A program made the translations under genes and the position numbers. The notes under the pieces are model-generated. The model worked only from the letters and a program-made list of their open reading frames with translations. It did not search any database and was not told the origin of the DNA. A stretch of 64,000 bases of DNA from contig NZ_RQGQ01000011.1 in the NCBI RefSeq assembly GCF_004770265.1, forward strand, positions 186,001 to 250,000, written 5' to 3'. This DNA comes from Leptospira congkakensis (GTDB lineage Bacteria; Spirochaetota; Leptospiria; Leptospirales; Leptospiraceae). Positions 56,749 to 64,000 of this stretch are shown here, one piece after another. Numbering within the stretch: position 1 is the stretch's first letter; each line of letters opens with the position of its first letter.

Positions 56749-57078
56749 ATGTTTTCTTTACTCCAAACAAAATTAGGCCGATTCCGGATTTTAGCCTTTT
56801 TGGAAGGACTTTCTTTTCTCGCCATCCTCTTCATCACAATGCCCTTAAAGTATCTCTACCAAAATCCAGAACCAAACAAAATTGTTGGGCTTGTGCACGG
56901 ATTGTTATTCCTTTTGTATTTAGTAGAATTATTCCAAGTCAAAGTGGAGTTGGAATGGAAGGCCAAAAAAACATTACTCGCGGCACTGGCTTCCGTTGTT
57001 CCCTTTGGAACCTTTATCGCAGAAAAATATTTGTATTTAAAATCTGATGTTGAAGAACCAGCCGGAATCAATAAGTAA
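56749..57078 (+). CDS. DUF3817 membrane protein
   Basis: About 109 residues with three hydrophobic segments and the DUF3817 landmarks FRILAFLEGLSFL, LVHGLLFLLYLVELF and VVPFGTFIAEKYL. A small integral membrane protein of unknown function. AAGGA lies shortly upstream of the ATG at 56749. Confidence 0.85.
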   Translation: MFSLLQTKLGRFRILAFLEGLSFLAILFITMPLKYLYQNPEPNKIVGLVHGLLFLLYLVELFQVKVELEWKAKKTLLAALASVVPFGTFIAEKYLYLKSDVEEPAGINK

Positions 57079-57157
57079 TTTTCTAACTAACAAATATTTT
57101 TTATTGATACTTAACTGAGTGATTCTTCATATAACAACAGTATAGTTTCTTACTGAA

Positions 57158-59260
57158 ATGAAATCTTTCCTTAAACACTCGTTAAAGTTTATATTCCTAT
57201 TTTGCTTTCTTCTAACAGGGTCTATATGGCCAATAGACCTTAGCGGAATTCTGGACAAAAAGTCCATTGGTAAGGAAATTTGGATACTCGAAGACCGGTC
57301 CAAATCTTTTAGAATCGAAGATGTATTAAAAGAAGAAACAAATCAAAATTTTGTCCTCTCTACAGAAGAGATTCCCAATTTTGGTCAGACAAACTATTAC
57401 TATTGGATTAAAATCCCAATAGAAAACAAAGGCAAAGAATCTATCATTCGTTTGCTAGAAATTGATTATAGCAATATTGATTTAGTTGAAGTTTATTCTG
57501 AAACAAACAAGAATTACCAGCTAATCAACAAATCAGGAATGATGTTTCCGTTCTCCGCGAGAAGTACCAACAACAGGAATTTCGTATACCCTTTAGAACT
57601 CGCCAAAGAATCCTCCCAAACTATTTACATCAAACTCTATAATGGAGGAGGACTTTCTGTCCCCATTACCATCTGGGAAAAAGAAACTTTTTCTTCACAC
57701 TATGCTGACATCCAACATGGATTAGGATTGTATTATGGAGTTATGTTAGTCATGATCCTATACAATTTTTTTATCTTTCTAAGTGTAAGAGATCTCAGTT
57801 ATTTATATTATGTAATCTATATTTTTGGATTTTTAGGAGTTCAGCTCACTCTTACGGGACACGGATTTCAGTATCTATGGCCAAACCTACCTGAATTCCA
57901 GAGAAATGGGTTTGTATTTTTTTGTGGGTTTTGTATACCCGCACTCATCCTATTTGCAAAACGTTTTTTAAACACAAAAGAAAACTTACCTTATTGGTTA
58001 AACCAAACATTAAATGTATTTTTAATTCTACCTTTAATCCAATTCCCTCTCATCTTATTCTTATCTCCTGAAATCACTGTAAAAATTGGTTTATTATTAA
58101 CACTACCTGCCCCCGTTCTCATTTTTATAACGGCGATCATTAGTTTTGTTCGTCGTTACCGACCTGCTCGTTTTTTCCTACTCGCTTTCACAGTATTAAT
58201 CGGTGCTACCATCGTTGTTGCTTTTAAATACTTAAATCTAATTCCTGAAAATTTTCTGACCGAATATGGACTCTATATTGGATCTGCCTCTGAAGTGATC
58301 TTACTTTCTATTGCGCTTGCTGATCGAATCAATATCATGAAAGAAGAAAAGGAAGTCGCTCAGTCAAAAGCCATTGAGATGCAAAAAATTCTCACTGAGT
58401 CTTATGCTCGGTTTGTTCCCAAAGACTTTCTCGCCAATCTCGGTAAAGAAACCATTTTAGATGTTAAGTTAGGCGATCAAATCCAAAAGTATATGGCTGT
58501 TCTCTTTAGTGATATTCGTTCCTTCACAACTCTATCAGAACAAATGAGCCCAGAACAAAATTTTAATTTTATTAATTCTTATTTGGGAAGGATGAGTCCA
58601 ATCATTCAAAAACACAATGGTTTTATCGATAAATTCATTGGCGATGCGATTATGGCACTATTCGAAAGGAATATCACTGATGCCATCTTTGCCGGAGTGG
58701 ACATGCAATTGTATTTAAAAGAATACAATCATCATAGAAACAAACAAGGATATGTCCCCATCCAAATTGGAATTGGTATTCATGCAGGGTCTCTAATGTT
58801 AGGGACTATTGGTGCCGAGGAAAGATTGGAAGGTACTGTGATTTCGGATACCGTCAACCTAGCATCCCGTGTTCAAAACCTAACCAAAATTTATGGTGCT
58901 AAAATTGCTGTCACAGAAGCGGCGATTCATGCCATTGATGATAAACACATTCAAAGTTTACAATATAGATTTTTAGACCGTGTCCGTGTGAAAGGAAAAA
59001 CAAAACCAGTTTCTGTTTACGAAATTCTAAACGGCGATGATCCCATCTTTTTAGAACAAAAACTAAATACAAAAACTTTGTATCTGGAAGCCACCACCGC
59101 TTACCATTCCGAAAATTTTGCAGAAGCGAAAGAAAAATTTGAAACGGTCGCCAAATTATTCCCAGAAGACAAGGCCACACAATTATATTTGAAACGATTG
59201 TTCCCAAGAACTTCCCCTACCACATCCATTTTAGGTGAATTGCCTGAAGAAGAAGAATGA
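57158..59260 (+). CDS. 7TMR-DISM receptor with class III adenylate/guanylate cyclase domain
   Basis: 700 residues. A signal sequence precedes a DISMED2-like extracytoplasmic domain (about 30-170) and seven hydrophobic segments (about 185-400), then a short linker and a class III cyclase. The two metal aspartates are in FSDIRSF (Asp452) and GDAIMALF (Asp496), and the VNLASR motif is present. A TPR-like helical tail closes the protein. It should make cAMP or cGMP in response to an outside signal. Confidence 0.9.
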   Translation: MKSFLKHSLKFIFLFCFLLTGSIWPIDLSGILDKKSIGKEIWILEDRSKSFRIEDVLKEETNQNFVLSTEEIPNFGQTNYYYWIKIPIENKGKESIIRLLEIDYSNIDLVEVYSETNKNYQLINKSGMMFPFSARSTNNRNFVYPLELAKESSQTIYIKLYNGGGLSVPITIWEKETFSSHYADIQHGLGLYYGVMLVMILYNFFIFLSVRDLSYLYYVIYIFGFLGVQLTLTGHGFQYLWPNLPEFQRNGFVFFCGFCIPALILFAKRFLNTKENLPYWLNQTLNVFLILPLIQFPLILFLSPEITVKIGLLLTLPAPVLIFITAIISFVRRYRPARFFLLAFTVLIGATIVVAFKYLNLIPENFLTEYGLYIGSASEVILLSIALADRINIMKEEKEVAQSKAIEMQKILTESYARFVPKDFLANLGKETILDVKLGDQIQKYMAVLFSDIRSFTTLSEQMSPEQNFNFINSYLGRMSPIIQKHNGFIDKFIGDAIMALFERNITDAIFAGVDMQLYLKEYNHHRNKQGYVPIQIGIGIHAGSLMLGTIGAEERLEGTVISDTVNLASRVQNLTKIYGAKIAVTEAAIHAIDDKHIQSLQYRFLDRVRVKGKTKPVSVYEILNGDDPIFLEQKLNTKTLYLEATTAYHSENFAEAKEKFETVAKLFPEDKATQLYLKRLFPRTSPTTSILGELPEEEE

Positions 59261-59383
59261 AGCTATTAACATGACAAAACACTACCCATCTTAACCTTTA
59301 AAAAGTTAACTAAACAAACAGAAATCTATAAAAAACCGAGATAGTTTCCTTGCGGTTTCTTTAGGGGAAATTTCTATAGGATC

Positions 59384-60910
59384 ATGAAAGCCCTTTGGAT
59401 ACTATCTCTACTTAGTTTTCTTTTTAGCATTGGTATCAGTGCCCAAACAAAAAAGGCTATCAAAAAACAAATTCCTACAAAAACGGAAATCCCCCCTGAA
59501 ATCGAAAGAACAAGTTCCGAACCACCTAACCAATACCAAATTCGATTAACTATGGAAAACGATGCCTTCGGTGGATTTTCCGATCGATATTACACCAACG
59601 GGTCTCGATTGGAATTTCATATGACTGCTGGAGAGTCCAATCCCACACGAAGAATTTTAGGTTATTGGAACGATATATTTATCACAACCTCCGAAAAAAC
59701 AAGATATTTACAAGGATTCGCCCTTGGCCAAGAATTCTACACACCAACAAACATAAGAAAGGCGGATGTATCTTATGGAGATAGACCTTATTCCAGCCGA
59801 GCTTACTTTAGCAATTCTTTAACAACTGCTACAGAAGATACCAGCATCACAACAGAATTAGAAGTAGGAATGATTGGTCCCTCTGTTGGCGGAAAATCAG
59901 CACAAATGAATTTTCATAATTTAATTGGTTCACCCACACCACAAGGATGGGACAGCCAAATTCCAAATTCATATTCGGGTGCACTACGAACCGATGTTCG
60001 AAAGTTTCACCATCGATTTTTTGGAACTCAATACAATGTTAATTTGGGAAATATACAAACAGATGCATCCTTTGGTTTGATTTTTCGATTTGGGAATGTA
60101 GATAAAACTCCAGGACAAGGCACCTCTGCATTACAACCTGGCCCTCCTATTTTACATGAAGAAGGAAAAGGATATTGGTATTTTTATATCAATCCAGGTG
60201 GAACATTCCAACTGTATAATGCAACAATCCAAGGACAAATTGGAACAGATAGAACCTATAAAAATCAAAATAGAAATACTGCGTTTAGTAACTGGGACAA
60301 TTATTTGAACAACCCAACTCCAGAAGCTGGAGAAAGAGAAATTCAATACCGAGCTCTCGCCGAAGATAATGGAAAAAACTCCCTTCAAAGATATATATTA
60401 TTTAACGAGTTTTTAGTGAACGGCACAAACAATCCTTATAACATTGGATTAAACTATCTAATTTTTAATAACATCTTTAATGGTGCAGAAAGTATAGAAA
60501 AAACGACACGATTGTTCCTTTTAAAGAACTTAGTAGACCAGTGGGATATTATACCAGATAATGCTCGTGCCTTAGCAATTTATTCTATCTTCAGACCAGA
60601 AGGTGGTAAACTTCCACCACTCGTTCGTTTATATTCTTACGAAGTTTTATCACAATTTATTTTAGATCCCAAACAAAGAGAAGTCCTATTACAATTGTTA
60701 CGTGATGAAATAGAATTCAGAGATGAAAAAACCTATGTGGCTGACTTAAAAAGGGCTGTTGGTTTTGTTCGAGCAGGGTTTGTTTCGGTTTCCAATGCAG
60801 GTTTTTTGTTCGGTATCCACTACAATTACCAAACGATCGATTTTCAATCTGCAAAAGGATTACCGCAACAACACCAATGGGTTGGGTTCCAATTAGGACA
60901 AGTTTTCTGA
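59384..60910 (+). CDS. LpxR-like lipid A deacylase barrel with large insertion
   Basis: 508 residues. A signal peptide is followed by LpxR-like (DUF2219) barrel motifs: TMENDAFGG (Asn59, Asp60), RYYTNGSR (Ser74), FYTPTN, DRPYSSRAYF and QMNFHNLIG (His178), the residues active in LpxR. Usual LpxR proteins have about 320 residues; here about 160 extra helical residues (295-455) sit before the last strands. It may remove 3'-acyloxyacyl chains from lipid A, though leptospiral lipid A differs from that of enteric bacteria. Confidence 0.8.
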   Translation: MKALWILSLLSFLFSIGISAQTKKAIKKQIPTKTEIPPEIERTSSEPPNQYQIRLTMENDAFGGFSDRYYTNGSRLEFHMTAGESNPTRRILGYWNDIFITTSEKTRYLQGFALGQEFYTPTNIRKADVSYGDRPYSSRAYFSNSLTTATEDTSITTELEVGMIGPSVGGKSAQMNFHNLIGSPTPQGWDSQIPNSYSGALRTDVRKFHHRFFGTQYNVNLGNIQTDASFGLIFRFGNVDKTPGQGTSALQPGPPILHEEGKGYWYFYINPGGTFQLYNATIQGQIGTDRTYKNQNRNTAFSNWDNYLNNPTPEAGEREIQYRALAEDNGKNSLQRYILFNEFLVNGTNNPYNIGLNYLIFNNIFNGAESIEKTTRLFLLKNLVDQWDIIPDNARALAIYSIFRPEGGKLPPLVRLYSYEVLSQFILDPKQREVLLQLLRDEIEFRDEKTYVADLKRAVGFVRAGFVSVSNAGFLFGIHYNYQTIDFQSAKGLPQQHQWVGFQLGQVF

Positions 60911-61007
60911 TGAACCATTTGTAATTAGAATCACTATTAAAGAAAATTGAACTAGTGTCAAAATTATTCTCGCCAAAGGTGGCATCAATCTTCGACACTA
61001 TGCGATC

Positions 61008-62336
61008 ATGAACAATCACAATTTAGGTGGACGTCTTTGGTCTGTTCTAATTCTATTTGGACTCGTAGGGCAAATTGCATGGGCAGTAGAGAATATTTAC
61101 TTCAACCTATTTATCTACAACACCATCACCAAAAGTACATCATCAGTCACACTAATGGTACAACTCAGTGGAATTGTGGCAACCTTTACCACTCTCATAG
61201 CGGGAATCCTCACTGACAAAGCTGGGAACAGAAAGTTTTTTATTTCTATCGGTTATTTACTATGGGGACTCTTAACATTATCCTTCGCTTTTATCTCTAA
61301 GGAAAACACGGCCAATTGGTTTCAACTTTCTGATTCCACTCAAATCATAAGCCTGACAATAACAATAGTCATTACATTGGATTGTATCATGACAGCATTT
61401 GGATCAACAGCAAATGATGCTGCCTTTAATGCCTATGTTACAGATAACACTGGCGATGCGAGAAGTCTTGCGGAAGGTGTACTTTCGGCAATGCCACTTA
61501 TTGCTATGTTAATTGTTGCAGGTGGATTTGGAATCATCGTAAACGCATTGGGATACCCTGGTTTATTTGTGACGGTTGGAACAATGATGTCTGTTTCAGG
61601 ATTGATTGGTATTTTTATCATTAAAGACAATCCAAATCTAAAAAAACAAGATACAAACTTTGTCTCAGACATTTGTTACGGATTTAAAATCACAGTAGTC
61701 CGTGAGAATCAAAAACTATACCTATATTTTCTTGCCATGGGGATCTACGGAATCGCTAGCCAAATCTATATGCCTTATCTCATCATCTATATGCAAGAGT
61801 ATTTAAAATTTGATGCGATTCAATACTCCATTGTACTCGCAGGTGTCATTCTTGGAGCAAGTATATTGTCCGTTTTACTTGGGAAAAGTTTTGATGGAAA
61901 AAACAAAGACAAACTACTAGTTTACTTTTCCATTTTATATATTGTAGGTATGTTATCTTTGTATACAACTTCCAAAACGATTGATCTAAATTTTAAAACA
62001 CAAGTTATGTGGTTTACCGGAATTACAAGTTTATTATTGATTACAGGATTTGTCCAAGTTCTCGCACTTCTAGGTGCACAGATACGAGACAACACACCAA
62101 GCGAAAATACAGGAAAATTACAAGGAATACGAATGATCTTTTTTGTTTTAATTCCAATGTACATTGGCCCAATGATTGGCCAAACCATAAATGAAAGAAC
62201 TAATCTTACTTATATAGATCCAATCAATGGATCGACTGCCCATGTTCCTTCGCCTGAAATATTTTTATTCGGTGCAATCTTTTGTATTTTAATTTTTATT
62301 CCGCTTTATTTCTTATTTAGAGGAAAACACTCATAA
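61008..62336 (+). CDS. MFS transporter
   Basis: 442 residues with twelve hydrophobic segments and the major-facilitator motif in loop 2-3 (AGILTDKAGNRK). Large hydrophilic loops and the neighbouring GH2 glycosidase (overlapping its stop by one base) suggest a carbohydrate substrate, but the sequence does not show which. Confidence 0.85.
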   Translation: MNNHNLGGRLWSVLILFGLVGQIAWAVENIYFNLFIYNTITKSTSSVTLMVQLSGIVATFTTLIAGILTDKAGNRKFFISIGYLLWGLLTLSFAFISKENTANWFQLSDSTQIISLTITIVITLDCIMTAFGSTANDAAFNAYVTDNTGDARSLAEGVLSAMPLIAMLIVAGGFGIIVNALGYPGLFVTVGTMMSVSGLIGIFIIKDNPNLKKQDTNFVSDICYGFKITVVRENQKLYLYFLAMGIYGIASQIYMPYLIIYMQEYLKFDAIQYSIVLAGVILGASILSVLLGKSFDGKNKDKLLVYFSILYIVGMLSLYTTSKTIDLNFKTQVMWFTGITSLLLITGFVQVLALLGAQIRDNTPSENTGKLQGIRMIFFVLIPMYIGPMIGQTINERTNLTYIDPINGSTAHVPSPEIFLFGAIFCILIFIPLYFLFRGKHS

Positions 62337-64000
62337 TGAAAATTTCTCATCTTGAATATCCGCGCCCTCAACTAGAAAGGAATAGTTATCTCAATTTAAA
62401 CGGCGAATGGAATTTAACTCATTCGCTGCAGGATAACAAAACCAAAAACCATTATAAAATCAATGTTCCATTTTCCCCTGAATCAAATGCCAGTGGTATT
62501 GGAAATTTTATCCTTCAACCAAATGAAGAATTAGTATATGAAAGAGAATTCGAAGTTTTGCCTTCATTTATCAACGACATCACCTTACTTCATTTTGGTG
62601 CAGTAGATTATAGTTGTAGTTGTTATATCAATGGCGAAGAAGTTGGGTCCCATAAAGGAGGATTCCTACCATTCCAGTTTGATATTTCCCCATACATCAA
62701 AGTTGGTAAAAACAAAATACAACTAAAAGTTACCGATCCTACAGATACAGGTTCCCAATCCAGAGGGAAACAAAAGCTAAAAAGAGGAGGGATTTGGTAT
62801 ACTCCACAATCGGGAATTTGGCAAACAGTTTGGTTAGAAAGTGTATCCAAAGACTATATAAAAGATATTAAAATCACACCTAACATAGATACAAAATCTG
62901 TTGAAATTCTTTTGATTACTGAAAGTCAAGAAGTAACCATACAAATATTAGATGGAGAAACGGCAATTGCTGAGGGTTCCGGCAAAAAGGTAAACATTTC
63001 TATTCCCAATATGGAACTTTGGTCTCCCGAAAATCCCAAACTCTATCAGATAAGGATCAAAACTCCTAATGATTTTGTTCAATCATATTTTGGAATGAGG
63101 AAATTTTCTATCGGATTTGATGGGAAATTCAAAAGATTATTCTTAAACAACAAACCATATTTTCATAACGGACTTCTTGACCAAGGATATTGGTCGGAAG
63201 GATTACTCACACCACCTAGCGATGAGGCGATGGAAAAAGAAATCAAACTAATGAAAGATATGGGTTTTAATATGTTACGAAAACATATTAAAATTGAACC
63301 TTTACGTTGGTATTATCACTGCGACCGACTTGGGGTTCTTGTTTGGCAAGATTTTGTTTGTGGTGGGGGAGCTTACGAAAACTGGAAAGTTGCTTACTTA
63401 CCTTTTATCGGCTGGAAAACTAAAGATACAAAATACAAGTTTTTGAACCGAACAGATGAAGTGGGAAGAAATGAGTTCATAAGTGAAATGGATGAAACAG
63501 TAAATTTATTAAAAAACACGGTATCACTTTCCGTGTGGGTACTTTTTAACGAAGGTTGGGGACAATTTGACAGCATCAAATTAACAGAAAAACTAAGGAA
63601 TTTAGACAATACGAGAACTATCGACAGTGTGAGTGGATGGTATGACCAAGGAAAAAGTAGTAGCGACCTCAAAAGTCTACATTTGTACTATCAAAAATTA
63701 AAAGTTCCCAAAAAAGATCCAAGAGTCATTGTATTATCTGAATTTGGTGGTTATTCATTAAAAACAGAAAACCATGTATATGATAACGACAAACTTTTTG
63801 GATATAAAATCCTTCCCGACAAACAAAGTTTAGAAAAAGAATATAGAAGTTTAATCGAAGATCAATTAATTCCCTTAATAGACAAAGGTCTCAGCGCCTC
63901 TATTTATACACAAGTTAGTGATGTAGAAGAAGAAATAAATGGACTTGTCACTTATGACAGAAAAGTAATTAAATTTGATATAGAATTCATGCGAGAACTC
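62336..64000 (+). CDS. Glycoside hydrolase family 2 protein, C-terminus off window
   Basis: 555 codons are visible from the ATG at 62336. The sugar-binding domain (YPRPQLERNSYLNLNGEW), immunoglobulin-like domain and TIM barrel of GH2 enzymes are all recognisable. The acid/base Glu lies in FNEGWGQFD and the probable nucleophile in LSEFGGYS. GH2 covers beta-galactosidases, glucuronidases and mannosidases; the specificity is not readable. Its start overlaps the MFS stop by one base, so a transporter-hydrolase pair is likely. Confidence 0.88.
   Translation, partial: MKISHLEYPRPQLERNSYLNLNGEWNLTHSLQDNKTKNHYKINVPFSPESNASGIGNFILQPNEELVYEREFEVLPSFINDITLLHFGAVDYSCSCYINGEEVGSHKGGFLPFQFDISPYIKVGKNKIQLKVTDPTDTGSQSRGKQKLKRGGIWYTPQSGIWQTVWLESVSKDYIKDIKITPNIDTKSVEILLITESQEVTIQILDGETAIAEGSGKKVNISIPNMELWSPENPKLYQIRIKTPNDFVQSYFGMRKFSIGFDGKFKRLFLNNKPYFHNGLLDQGYWSEGLLTPPSDEAMEKEIKLMKDMGFNMLRKHIKIEPLRWYYHCDRLGVLVWQDFVCGGGAYENWKVAYLPFIGWKTKDTKYKFLNRTDEVGRNEFISEMDETVNLLKNTVSLSVWVLFNEGWGQFDSIKLTEKLRNLDNTRTIDSVSGWYDQGKSSSDLKSLHLYYQKLKVPKKDPRVIVLSEFGGYSLKTENHVYDNDKLFGYKILPDKQSLEKEYRSLIEDQLIPLIDKGLSASIYTQVSDVEEEINGLVTYDRKVIKFDIEFMREL

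Noticed and set aside
59335..59360. AAACCG/CGGTTT pair as a terminator of the cyclase gene
   Set aside because: Only six base pairs with a long loop; too weak to call.
1..64000. tRNA, rRNA, insertion sequences, prophage or integrase
   Set aside because: No cloverleaf-like element, transposase, integrase or terminal repeats were recognised in reading the window.

Overview
The window reads as chromosomal DNA of a spirochaete of the genus Leptospira, probably a saprophytic (L. biflexa-like) species. The evidence is AT-rich coding DNA, many lipoproteins with the loose spirochaetal lipobox ending in ..CKP, several 7TMR-DISM receptors, a DUF1577-type protein, a very long spirochaetal coiled-coil protein and a stand-alone bacterial histone. 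Species assignment is inference. I see no rRNA, tRNA, CRISPR array, insertion sequence or prophage. Genes are packed tightly, often with ATGA-type overlaps. No gene-free stretch exceeds 300 bases. The longest gaps are about 52817-53098 (two hairpins, described below), 56524-56748, 40227-40416, 31935-32094 and 28538-28688; I see nothing convincing in the last four.

Layout. 1-5142 (minus): a run of an SDR39U1-type epimerase, a cytochrome c lipoprotein, a small zinc-ribbon membrane protein, a STAS anti-sigma-antagonist, a citrate synthase-like protein and a 7TMR-DISM/SpoIIE phosphatase cut by the window edge. 5217-12979 (plus): a seven-gene, translationally coupled cassette holding a MoxR-type AAA+ ATPase, a HExxH metallopeptidase-VWA protein, three uncharacterised proteins, a PaaK/CapK-like adenylating enzyme and NadR. 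12942-14813 (minus): PhyH-like dioxygenase, a small protein and an ICMT/PEMT-like methyltransferase. 14861-17431: acyltransferase, HATPase protein and ferritin-like diiron protein. 17515-21719: the giant coiled-coil protein, a 67-residue histone and methionine aminopeptidase. 21777-25638: a tiny secreted Cys-rich peptide, a response regulator, thiM-thiE, queG and a thioesterase. 25682-31934: OmpA-like protein, two tandem paralogous repeat lipoproteins and a patatin. 32095-36974: DUF1577/PilZ-like protein, HepT-like protein, FKBP, YHYH protein, MORN-type lipoprotein and SCO1-like protein. 37049-40226: ABC exporter coupled to an ABC-F protein. 41177-47062: purT, ankyrin protein, AraC regulator, then a copper module (copA, copZ-like, periplasmic His-rich protein, CueR) with a recognisable CueR operator. 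47092-64000: SGNH protein, GT-C-like membrane protein, signalling proteins (STAS, PAS histidine kinase, 7TM adenylate cyclase), neutral ceramidase, an enlarged LpxR-like barrel, an MFS carrier and a truncated GH2 glycosidase.

Most notable are (i) the histone gene between a putative membrane-to-DNA coiled-coil tether and map, (ii) a citrate synthase homologue in which all three catalytic residues are replaced, (iii) the AAA+/metallopeptidase-VWA cassette, and (iv) an LpxR-type barrel with a large inserted domain.
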